DNA of 40,743 nucleotides from Pseudomonadota bacterium (GTDB lineage Bacteria; Myxococcota_A; Polyangia; Fen-1088), in the NCBI GenBank assembly GCA_017881245.1, contig JADGRC010000362.1:1-40743 (forward strand), in the 5' to 3' direction. The position numbers were made by a program, and so were the translations under genes. How positions within the stretch are numbered: the stretch's first letter is position 1; each line of letters starts with the position of its first letter. The notes under the pieces were generated by a model. It was not told the origin of the DNA. It did not search any database and saw nothing but the letters and a program-made list of their open reading frames with translations. Of this stretch, positions 33,931-40,743 are shown in pieces.

Positions 33931-36255
33931 CTAATGAGGCGAAGCGGCGTCGGGAAAGTTGGAAGGACGCGCCGGTACCGACTGCGGTCGGGAGAGCAAC
34001 AAATTGGAAACAAAGTATCCGATCGTGAGGGTCACGGGTAGAGCCAAAAGGGCCGAGACAATGACCACGTTCCAAGTCCGCCAGAAGTTCTTTCTCCGAG
34101 GCCCTGCCGTCAAGAAAATCGTGCGTGAAGGTAGCGCTCGATTTGCGCCGAGCTTGGGGGTCGGCGAGTTCTTGTAGGAGTCAAGGACAGCGGTGGCCGC
34201 CGCGGGCCGCGATCCGAAGGGCGTGTTGACGCGACCTGACGACATGGGCGTGTTGACTCGACCCGGCGACATGGGCGTGTTGACGCGTCCTGGTGACATG
34301 GGCGTGTTGACCCGTCCTGGTGACATCGGTGTGTTGACCCGACCCGATGACATCGGTGTGCTGACGTGCCCAGAGGGAGCCTTTTGGCCGGGAAACATCA
34401 GCTGAATCCGTCTGCGCAGCTCAACAAGGGTATCGCCCGACTCTCGCCGGACCCACTGGCCCACCTCCGTGGTGGAGGCGAGCAAGTCTTCGTTGGACGC
34501 GACGCGAAACAGATCTCGCGCCATCTCGTCCGCCGTGGCATAGCGGCCCTCCTTCGAGCGAGAGAGGGCCTTGAGGCAGATCTCGTCAAGGGATGCCGAA
34601 GCCCCGAAGGCGCTTGGAGGTGGAATCTTCTTCTTCAAAACCTTGATGATGGTTTCGTCGTAGCTCTCCCCGGCGAACAGCTTCTGACCGGTCAGCGCGT
34701 TCCACATCAGGACCCCGGTCGAGAACACATCGGTTCGGGCATCGAGTGGCTCGGCTCGCAGTTGTTCGGGCGACATATAGGCCGGCTTTCCAGTCACGAC
34801 CCGCTTTGGATCGACGGCCTGGCCCTCTCCAGTAAAGCTGGCGCTGCCGAAGTCGGTCAGACGAGCCACGCCGTCAACGCCGACCAAGACATTTTGGGGA
34901 GACACGTCGCCATGCACCAATCCGAGCGGAGTCCCGTTGCCATCCGCGAGCGTATGCGCACGTTCCAGGCCGCGCAGCACATCCAGCAGAATCGAAACGA
35001 CCACGCGAAAGGGAGCACGCCGGTCATCGGAAACGAGATCCGACAGGCTCGTCCCCTCGACATAGTCCAGGATCAGAAACGGCTGGTCCTTGTACGAGCC
35101 CACGTCGAGAACGGTCTGGAGGTTCGGATGGCCGAGGAGGGAGCCGACGTGCGCCTCGCGCTTGAAAGATCGAACCGCCTCTTCCCGTTGCGCGGAATAC
35201 TGGCGGACCACTTTCAGCGTGAACAAGCGCTGAAATCCGCTCTCTCCGGCGCGCCTGCAGACGTAGATTGACCCCATCCCCCCTTGGGCGATGCGGGTCG
35301 CGACCTCGTAGGCACCCACGCGAAACGGAACGGGCGCGCTCGGCACGGGGCCACCCGCGGCCCTTGGCACCCCATCCGATACTGACGCGCGACCGGATGC
35401 AAAAGGCGGATCCGGCATTGGGGGCGATCCCTTGACGACCACGGTGGGACCCGAGGAGCTGGCCGGGGAAGTGTCGGACGCCCCAGCGTCCGCGACCGTG
35501 GAAGTCGTCGCCTCCGCAGCCGGCGGTGGGCTCGCGAAAAGCTCGGCGGTCATCGCCGGTATCCAGAAGGCCGTCACGTTCGGTCGAAACGCCGGCTGGT
35601 TCGGCTTCGACGTCGCGGGTCCCGCCGCCTGCGGCTCGGTCGACGGTTGGTCGAGTGCTTGCCGCGTCGCATCCGGAGCAGCCGGCGCCCCCCACGCGGA
35701 GCCAGCCTCCACCCGACCGACCACCTCGGCGGCGCCTCCCAACGCCGGGGCCGTGGCGTTGCGCCTGGTCTCTTCCTCCGCCAGGGCCGCGCTGGTCAGC
35801 GTGGTTGCCGCCAGTTCCAAATAATCGTCGATGGCCTTGGTCAGAGCGCTCGGGCCGTCCGTTGAGAACGGGGCCTCGTCCGTTTCGGCTGCCGCGGGGC
35901 GCGGCGGCTCCGGCTCGAACGTGAGGCCGCCCGTCAACTGAATCAGAATGCCGCGATCTCGCAGCGAACGCAGATACTTGTGGACCACGGGGCCGGACAT
36001 CGTCGACAGGCGGACCACTTCCTCAACGGAGCGCTGGCCGTCCACCAGCGACAACAATTCTCGCTCCTCGTCACGCAAGGTCGGAAGCGCGATGGTTCCT
36101 CCCGAGGTCAAGGAGACCCCCCGCCCCGTTCCCATCCGTCCGCTGTCCTCGGCACTTCCCGCGTGCATCGTGACCCGAGAATTCAAGGTCAACACCACGT
36201 CCGAGTCGAGGACGCCGTCGGCCTCCACACCGCTTTCCCGAATTTTCGTGTTCAT
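33931..36255 (-). CDS. Membrane-anchored Ser/Thr protein kinase with S/T-P repeats
   Basis: 774 residues from ATG 36255, supported by GGAG 6 bases upstream; a GTG at 36267 is less well spaced. Residues about 30-110 look like a winged-helix domain (LPTLRDEERELLSLVDGQRS, VVHKYLRSLRDRGILIQL). A long Pro/Ala/Thr linker leads to the kinase domain: Gly loop RIAQGGMGSIYV, Lys in LFTLKVV, catalytic loop VHGDVSPQNVLV, DFG in LTDFGSASF, and PAYMSPEQLRAEP. The usual HRD Arg is Gly, so it is a non-RD kinase but keeps the catalytic Asp. After the kinase come six 9-residue repeats and one membrane helix near the C-terminus (VVIVSALLALPVTLTIGYFV). It is upstream on the same strand as the exopolysaccharide genes. 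Confidence 0.9.
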   Translation of the reverse strand: MNTKIRESGVEADGVLDSDVVLTLNSRVTMHAGSAEDSGRMGTGRGVSLTSGGTIALPTLRDEERELLSLVDGQRSVEEVVRLSTMSGPVVHKYLRSLRDRGILIQLTGGLTFEPEPPRPAAAETDEAPFSTDGPSALTKAIDDYLELAATTLTSAALAEEETRRNATAPALGGAAEVVGRVEAGSAWGAPAAPDATRQALDQPSTEPQAAGPATSKPNQPAFRPNVTAFWIPAMTAELFASPPPAAEATTSTVADAGASDTSPASSSGPTVVVKGSPPMPDPPFASGRASVSDGVPRAAGGPVPSAPVPFRVGAYEVATRIAQGGMGSIYVCRRAGESGFQRLFTLKVVRQYSAQREEAVRSFKREAHVGSLLGHPNLQTVLDVGSYKDQPFLILDYVEGTSLSDLVSDDRRAPFRVVVSILLDVLRGLERAHTLADGNGTPLGLVHGDVSPQNVLVGVDGVARLTDFGSASFTGEGQAVDPKRVVTGKPAYMSPEQLRAEPLDARTDVFSTGVLMWNALTGQKLFAGESYDETIIKVLKKKIPPPSAFGASASLDEICLKALSRSKEGRYATADEMARDLFRVASNEDLLASTTEVGQWVRRESGDTLVELRRRIQLMFPGQKAPSGHVSTPMSSGRVNTPMSPGRVNTPMSPGRVNTPMSPGRVNTPMSSGRVNTPFGSRPAAATAVLDSYKNSPTPKLGANRALPSRTIFLTAGPRRKNFWRTWNVVIVSALLALPVTLTIGYFVSNLLLSRPQSVPARPSNFPDAASPH
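34213..34374. repeat. Six 27-bp tandem repeats in the kinase gene
   Basis: Six contiguous 27-bp units encode, in protein order, SGHVSTPMS, SGRVNTPMS, three PGRVNTPMS and SGRVNTPFG. The inner units are nearly identical at DNA level while the outer ones have drifted, a usual sign of slippage or recombination. Each has a Thr-Pro and most a Ser-Pro at the junction. Confidence 0.95.
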
Positions 36256-36430
36256 GCTGGGCTCCACTTCTCCGCCCGACTCGGCCTGATCATCGACAAG
36301 CGATGGACGACAACACCCAGGCGTTTCGTTTTCTGCTTGGCGAACGCTTCGACCGCGTATCTTGCATCATATTCACGGCCGCGGCCAAGGCCACAGCCAC
36401 GTTATGAATCCAAATCGCGCCAGCACCGCT
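36256..36430. other. Intergenic region between the kinase and the phosphopantetheinyl transferase
   Basis: Both flanking genes are on the minus strand. The 175 bases should contain the kinase promoter and the transferase 3' end. A GGCCGCGGCC palindrome occurs near 36381, but no clear terminator or ORF is seen. Confidence 0.4.
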
Positions 36431-37150
36431 TCAGCGCGAGACAACTACCGCCGTCCGAACCAGCTCTTCGTCCAGGCAAAACCGTCCCGTCCAACAGCCG
36501 ACCCCCGGTCCCAGGGCCGGGGCCCCCGCCACACGCATCGCGAATGCGCCACGCGGGATGTCCAGATCCACCTCAACATCGTGAAAGCCGACCATTTGCC
36601 CAGTGAGGGGGAACTGGGCTTTGTAAAAGGATTCCTTGGCCGAAAAGATGACTTTCGCCAGCAATCCTCGGCGCTCGGCATCTTGGGCGCCCAACCAGGC
36701 CCGCTCGGCCGTTGTCAGGACGAATCGCCATAGATGCACGGGAAGCCCATCGGCTTTTTCGGCATCGAGCCCGATCGTCAACGTGGTATCCGCTCGCGCT
36801 ACGGCCACCGCGCAATAGCCCCCCGGAACGTCACCCGTATGCGTCAGGGAGCCGACAATGCCGGGCGGCCACTGCGGCGCCCTTCGGGCGTCGTTCCGTA
36901 AGATGAACGCATCGATGCCCAGGCGCGCCAGGGCCCGGCGAGCGCACAGCCGGCCCGTGGCGAACTCCACCCGCCGCCGCGTGACGGAATCGGCCACCTG
37001 CACCGCCTCCTCTGGTGGCATCGGGGGGGGATCGGGGGGCAGGCGTGCCTCCTCAATGATCACCGGCCAAGGGGCAAGCATCCGCGCAAGTGAAGAAAGA
37101 GCGGCGGCCGAAACATGTTCATCAACGTATTTCTGCCGCTTCGTCACCAT
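36431..37150 (-). CDS. 4'-phosphopantetheinyl transferase (EntD-like)
   Basis: About 239 residues. The family motifs are present: RRVEFATGRLCARRALARLG in the N-terminal half, GSLTHTGDVPGGYCAVAVA, the Mg-binding GLDAEKADGLP, and the C-terminal FSAKESFYKAQFPLTG. The enzyme moves the phosphopantetheine arm of CoA onto a Ser of carrier proteins, activating NRPS, PKS or fatty-acid carriers. The closeness to the NRPS start 3 kb away suggests it serves that cluster. Start is uncertain: ATG 37150 is used; ATG 37081, nearer the expected family N-terminus, also fits, and neither has a strong ribosome site. Confidence 0.9.
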   Translation of the reverse strand: MVTKRQKYVDEHVSAAALSSLARMLAPWPVIIEEARLPPDPPPMPPEEAVQVADSVTRRRVEFATGRLCARRALARLGIDAFILRNDARRAPQWPPGIVGSLTHTGDVPGGYCAVAVARADTTLTIGLDAEKADGLPVHLWRFVLTTAERAWLGAQDAERRGLLAKVIFSAKESFYKAQFPLTGQMVGFHDVEVDLDIPRGAFAMRVAGAPALGPGVGCWTGRFCLDEELVRTAVVVSR

Positions 37151-37409
37151 GTCCAACAATCTCGAAGAGGTGGCGAAGAGTAAAGTGGAACCCAAGCACC
37201 CAGGGTGGCTTTCGCGCGGCGCGGCTGCCTCGTCACGACCACCGACGGGACGGCGCGACGGGGCGAGACTGCATCGCATCGGGCCCGGAGCTCCCGCCGA
37301 TCTCCAGAACCCAGAACAGAGATGCAAAAGAGCGTGTTAAAGTGACGCGGCGTGTATCCCGAAGATTCCAATTGGAGACCTAGGAGACTAGCGAAGGAGT
37401 TCCATCCAC
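37151..37409. promoter_or_regulatory. Divergent promoter region of the natural-product genes
   Basis: These 259 bases lie between the phosphopantetheinyl transferase (minus) and the asnB operon (plus). An AAGGAG 10 bases before the asnB ATG is the ribosome site. A TTAAAG string at 37338-37343 could be part of a promoter. I cannot place -35/-10 boxes firmly. Confidence 0.45.
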
Positions 37410-39074
37410 ATGTGCGGCATAGCCTGCATACTCGATATCAAAAGCGATCCTAAGGCGCTCCGCGAACGGGCGATGTCAATGGCCCGACTGGTGCGACACC
37501 GCGGGCCGGACTGGAGCGGGCTCTACGCGGACGACCACGCGGTCCTCGCCCACGAACGTCTCTCCATCGTGGATGTGGAACACGGTGCCCAGCCGCTGAC
37601 CAACGAAGCCGAGGACATGATCCTCGCGGTCAACGGCGAGATCTACAACCACAAGAAATTGCGCGGCGAGTTCCCCGAGTTCCCCTTCAAGACGGACTCC
37701 GATTGCGAGATCATCATCCCGCTGTACGAGCGCCATCGCGCGGATTTTCTGAACAAGTTGAGCGGCATCTTCGCTTTTGTGCTGTACGACAAACGCACCA
37801 ACAATTTCCTGATCGCCCGAGATCCGATGGGCGTTGTCCCCCTTTACTACGGTCACGACGAGCACGGGAATCTGCATACAGCGTCCGAGATGAAGGCCCT
37901 CATCCCCTCCTGCCGACACATCGAGGACTTTCCGCCGGGCCATTACCTCACGAAGGGCATGCAAAAGCCCGCCAAGTACTACGACCCCCAATGGCGCAGC
38001 TACGAAGCGGTGAAGGATACGGCCCTCGATCTACCGAAACTCAGGACCGCTCTTGAAACAGCCGTGCACCAGCAGCTGATGTGCGACGTGCCTTATGGTG
38101 TGCTGATCTCGGGCGGTCTCGACTCGTCCGTCATTTCGGCCATCACCCAGCGCTTCGCGCCCAACCGCGTGGAGGAGGGCGACAAGGTGGCCGCTTGGTG
38201 GCCACGCCTGCACTCTTTCGCCGTGGGTCTGGAAGGCTCGCCGGATGTCGCGATGGCCCGCAAGGTCGCGGCCGCGATCGGCACGGTGCACCACGAATTC
38301 CTATTCACGGTTCAAGAAGGCTTGGATGCCCTGCGCGACGTCATCTATCACATCGAAACCTATGACGTGACCACCATCCGGGCCTCGACGCCGATGTTTC
38401 TGATGGCGCGAAGAATCAAGGCGATCGGCATCAAGATGGTGCTATCCGGCGAAGGCGCTGACGAAGTGTTCGGCGGGTACCTTTACTTTCACAAGGCGCC
38501 CAACCCACGGGAGCTGCACGAGGAGACGGTCCGCAAGTTGGATTCCCTTTTCAAATACGACTGCCTCCGTGCCAACAAGACCATGGCGGCCTGGGGCATC
38601 GAGGTTCGCGTACCGTTTTTGGATCGCGACTTCTTGGACACCGCCATGGCGTTTAACCCCGCCGAAAAAATGGTGGGCGAACGCAAGATCGAAAAGTATC
38701 CCCTGCGCAAGGCCTTCGAAGGCTACCTTCCCGACGAAGTGCTTTGGCGGCAGAAGGAACAGTTCTCGGACGGCGTGGGGTACCGCTGGATCGACAGCCT
38801 CAAAGCCACCGCCGAGGAGCGCATCAGTAATTCCCAGATGGAGAACGCCAGGTACCGCTTCCCGTACAATACGCCCCCCACAAAAGAGGCCTACATGTAC
38901 AGGGAGATCTTCGAAAGCCACTTCCCGGGCGAGGCCGCCGCGCAGGCGGTGCCGGGGGGGCCGAGCATCGCATGTAGCACGCCGACGGCGATCGCCTGGG
39001 ACGCGAGCTTCGCCAAGAACGCGGACCCCTCCGGTCGTGCCGTGCTGGGCGTCCACCAGAACGCAAAGGTATAG
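37410..39074 (+). CDS. asnB: Asparagine synthetase, glutamine-hydrolysing
   Basis: 554 residues, the same length as E. coli AsnB. Cys2 (MCGIACIL) is the glutaminase nucleophile; other class II amidotransferase motifs are RHRGPDWSG, HERLSIVD and AVNGEIYNHKKLR. The synthetase half has the ATP-binding loop LISGGLDSSVISA and SGEGADEVFGGY. It makes asparagine from aspartate, ATP and glutamine. Heading an operon with an acyl-CoA dehydrogenase and an NRPS, it could either supply Asn as a building block or act as an amidotransferase on the product. The last 50 residues (from about 505) are low-complexity and less conserved in appearance. Confidence 0.93.
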   Translation: MCGIACILDIKSDPKALRERAMSMARLVRHRGPDWSGLYADDHAVLAHERLSIVDVEHGAQPLTNEAEDMILAVNGEIYNHKKLRGEFPEFPFKTDSDCEIIIPLYERHRADFLNKLSGIFAFVLYDKRTNNFLIARDPMGVVPLYYGHDEHGNLHTASEMKALIPSCRHIEDFPPGHYLTKGMQKPAKYYDPQWRSYEAVKDTALDLPKLRTALETAVHQQLMCDVPYGVLISGGLDSSVISAITQRFAPNRVEEGDKVAAWWPRLHSFAVGLEGSPDVAMARKVAAAIGTVHHEFLFTVQEGLDALRDVIYHIETYDVTTIRASTPMFLMARRIKAIGIKMVLSGEGADEVFGGYLYFHKAPNPRELHEETVRKLDSLFKYDCLRANKTMAAWGIEVRVPFLDRDFLDTAMAFNPAEKMVGERKIEKYPLRKAFEGYLPDEVLWRQKEQFSDGVGYRWIDSLKATAEERISNSQMENARYRFPYNTPPTKEAYMYREIFESHFPGEAAAQAVPGGPSIACSTPTAIAWDASFAKNADPSGRAVLGVHQNAKV

Positions 39075-39096
39075 GAGATAGGGGATAAGAATCGCG

Positions 39097-40248
39097 ATGG
39101 CTTCCGAGACCTACGAATCCCCGTGGACGAACGACGGAGTAGACCTGTTCCGCAAGACGGTTCGCCAATTCATTGACCGGGAATTCGTGCCACGCCAAGG
39201 CCGATGGCGCGAGCAGCACCATGCCGATCCCGAGGCCTGGCCGCTGGCAGGCAACATAGGAATGTTGCTCCCCGACGTGCCCCAAGAATACGGCGGCGGC
39301 GGCGGCACCTTCGCCCACGAGGCAGTGGTGTTGGAGGAACTCGCTCGGGCGGGTGTCCACTTCGCTTCCAGTATCCAGAGTATCGTGGCGCACTACATCC
39401 TCGCCTACTGCACCGAGGAGCAGAAGCGGAAGTGGCTCCCTCTCATGGCGCGCGGCGAGTTGTCGAGTGCCATCGCCATGACAGAACCCGCCGCCGGATC
39501 GGATCTTCAGGGCATCAAAACCGTGGCGCGCCGCGAGGGCGACCACTACGTCATAAACGGTTCGAAGACATTCATCACGAATGGCTTACGGGCAGGGCTC
39601 GTCTGCCTGGCGGCGAAAACGGACCCCAAAACGACGGGGCCAAAGGGCACCTCCCTCATCCTCGTCGAGACGCAAGATCTGCCCGGGTACCGTGTCGGAC
39701 GCCCCCTCGAGAAGGTGGGCAGACACGGCCAGGACACGGTCGAGCTGTTTTTCGACAACGTGCGCGTCCCGGCGTCGCACCTCGTGGGAGGCACCGAAGG
39801 CATGGGCTCCTTTCAAATGATGGAGCAGTTGGTGTACGAGCGTCTTTCGGTCGGTGTTGCCGCGGTCGCCGCGATGGAAAAAGCGGTGGACATCACGACC
39901 CGCTACGTGAAGGAGCGCATCGCGTTCGGCAAACCCCTGATCGAGTTTCAGAACACGCGCATGAAATTGGCCGAGTGCAGGACGGAAGCGTATATCGGCC
40001 GTATCTTTCTCGACGATTGCATCGAGCGTTTCTTGAAGGGTCGGCTTACCCCGACAGCGGTCGCCATGGCGAAATACTGGCTCACGGACCGCGAGTTCCA
40101 CGTCGTGGACGAATGCGTCCAATTGCACGGTGGGTATGGTTATATGAGTGAGTATCCGATTGCCCGCATGTGGGCCGACAGTCGCGTGCAGCGCATCTAT
40201 GCCGGTACCAATGAGATCATGAAGGAGCTGATCGCATGGGCGCAGTGA
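39097..40248 (+). CDS. Acyl-CoA dehydrogenase (long-chain type)
   Basis: 383 residues, normal family length. Motifs seen are AIAMTEPAAGSDLQGIKTVA (FAD/substrate region), YVINGSKTFITNGLRAGLVC, ERIAFGKPLIEFQNTRMKLA and CVQLHGGYGYMSEYPIARMW. The C-terminus YAGTNEIMKELIAW resembles long-chain acyl-CoA dehydrogenases, which place the catalytic Glu in an internal helix rather than in a YEGT motif. The enzyme oxidises an acyl thioester to the enoyl form using FAD. Its gene overlaps the NRPS start by 13 bases and lies 22 bases after asnB, so it probably modifies an acyl or aminoacyl chain for the product. Substrate is not readable. Confidence 0.9.
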   Translation: MASETYESPWTNDGVDLFRKTVRQFIDREFVPRQGRWREQHHADPEAWPLAGNIGMLLPDVPQEYGGGGGTFAHEAVVLEELARAGVHFASSIQSIVAHYILAYCTEEQKRKWLPLMARGELSSAIAMTEPAAGSDLQGIKTVARREGDHYVINGSKTFITNGLRAGLVCLAAKTDPKTTGPKGTSLILVETQDLPGYRVGRPLEKVGRHGQDTVELFFDNVRVPASHLVGGTEGMGSFQMMEQLVYERLSVGVAAVAAMEKAVDITTRYVKERIAFGKPLIEFQNTRMKLAECRTEAYIGRIFLDDCIERFLKGRLTPTAVAMAKYWLTDREFHVVDECVQLHGGYGYMSEYPIARMWADSRVQRIYAGTNEIMKELIAWAQ

Positions 40249-40743
40249 CCCCCCCGATGCGGGCCCAAGGCGGCGACACCCGAGGGGATCGAGACAGCAA
40301 AGACGCCCCGGGGGAGGATGCCGTACCCCATGCGGGCGCTAGGCCGGCCCTCTTGGAAGCCGAGCGAAGAATGATCCTCCATGAATGGAATGACACCCGC
40401 GCGGACTACCCAGATCTCTGCGTGCACCACCTATTCGAGCAACAAGTCGAGCGCAGCCCCGACGCCGTTGCCGTCGTCTTCAAGGATCGTCGGCTCACCT
40501 ACCGAGAGCTAAATCAGCGCGCCAACCAGGTCGCGCACTTCCTCCGCAAGCAAGGGGTCGGACCAGATATTTTGGTGGGCGTATCGCTCGAGCGAACCCC
40601 GGAGCTGGTCGTCGGCCTGCTCGGCGTATGGAAAGCTGGCGGAGCCTACGTCCCGCTCGACACGGCGTATCCACAAGAACGGCTCTCGTTCATGGTGCAA
40701 GACGCCGGGATCCGCATGTTGCTGACGGAGGAAAAGTGCAGGC
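40236..40743 (+). CDS. Nonribosomal peptide synthetase, N-terminal fragment beginning with an adenylation domain
   Basis: 169 residues to the window edge. The ATG overlaps the acyl-CoA dehydrogenase end; AAGGAG 9 bases upstream supports it. After a charged 40-residue leader, the sequence ILHEWNDTRADYPDLCVHHL and FEQQVERSPDAVAVVFKD opens an adenylation domain. Core motifs follow in LTYRELNQRANQVAHFL and VWKAGGAYVPLDTAYPQERL. No condensation domain precedes it, so this looks like a loading module that activates the first amino acid. Specificity residues lie beyond the edge. Confidence 0.93.
   Translation, partial: MGAVTPPMRAQGGDTRGDRDSKDAPGEDAVPHAGARPALLEAERRMILHEWNDTRADYPDLCVHHLFEQQVERSPDAVAVVFKDRRLTYRELNQRANQVAHFLRKQGVGPDILVGVSLERTPELVVGLLGVWKAGGAYVPLDTAYPQERLSFMVQDAGIRMLLTEEKCR

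Noticed and set aside
34213-34374. Evenly spaced repeats resembling a CRISPR array
   Set aside because: The 27-bp units are contiguous with no spacers and stay in frame in a kinase gene, encoding nine-residue repeats; there are no cas genes.
34193-34405. Plus-strand open frame made of repeated GVLTRPGDM units
   Set aside because: It is the antisense reading of the kinase repeat region, without a ribosome site or any family match.
1-40743. tRNA, rRNA or riboswitch genes
   Set aside because: I looked through the gaps for cloverleaf-like or conserved rRNA and riboswitch sequence and saw none; a covariance-model search would be needed to exclude small RNAs.

Overview
The window is GC-rich DNA from a Gram-negative bacterium, almost certainly a myxobacterium or close relative (Myxococcota). 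The reasons are a gene set matching the Myxococcus gliding-motility Glt complex, a protein with the AgmX/PglI-type C-terminal domain, an IgGFc-binding-type lipoprotein, a eukaryotic-like Ser/Thr kinase, and many outer-membrane barrels and lipoproteins. No rRNA, tRNA, insertion sequence, phage gene or CRISPR array was seen. No gene-free stretch exceeds about 260 bases.

Layout. (1) 1-1183, minus: 5' part of dnaE, running off the left edge. (2) 1440-3802, minus: a sigma factor overlapping by 4 nt a FecR-like membrane regulator with a carbohydrate-binding-like C-terminal domain; a large lipoprotein of unknown role (3998-5848) is divergent. (3) 6004-11272: a polytopic membrane protein with a soluble tail, a lipoprotein with a PDZ-like end, a small barrel protein, and a zinc-ribbon membrane protein on the plus strand. 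(4) 11399-13246, minus: an IgGFc-binding-type lipoprotein divergent from the gliding operon.

(5) 13401-24605, plus: nine genes, nearly all overlapping. They are two paralogous outer-membrane barrels (GltA/GltB type), a small periplasmic protein, GltC, GltD, GltE, GltF, GltG and a trailing lipoprotein. As I recall, in Myxococcus xanthus the gltA/B/K/C and gltD-G groups are at separate loci; here they form one block. GltH, GltI, GltJ and the AglRQS motor are not identified in the window. (6) 24789-28134, plus: a second tightly packed operon of a barrel, a small lipoprotein with a CX4CH motif, an SH3-plus-barrel protein, a DUF4266 lipoprotein and a DUF3570 barrel. Its function is unknown and it is the best candidate for an undescribed envelope system.

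(7) 28164-36255, minus: an exopolysaccharide locus. It holds a large barrel, a short Wza-like lipoprotein, an FHA-Wzz fusion, a polyprenyl-phosphate sugar-phosphate transferase, and a Ser/Thr kinase with six S/T-P repeats. Short Wza plus barrel suggests a composite outer-membrane translocon; FHA plus kinase suggests phospho-control of polymer export. (8) 36431 to the right edge: a phosphopantetheinyl transferase divergent from asparagine synthetase, an acyl-CoA dehydrogenase and the start of an NRPS whose first domain is adenylation. This is the edge of a natural-product cluster carrying its own carrier-protein activator.

The gliding complex, surface lipoproteins and exopolysaccharide export are all cell-surface functions, so much of the window may serve surface motility and multicellular behaviour. 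That link is inference from gene content and proximity.
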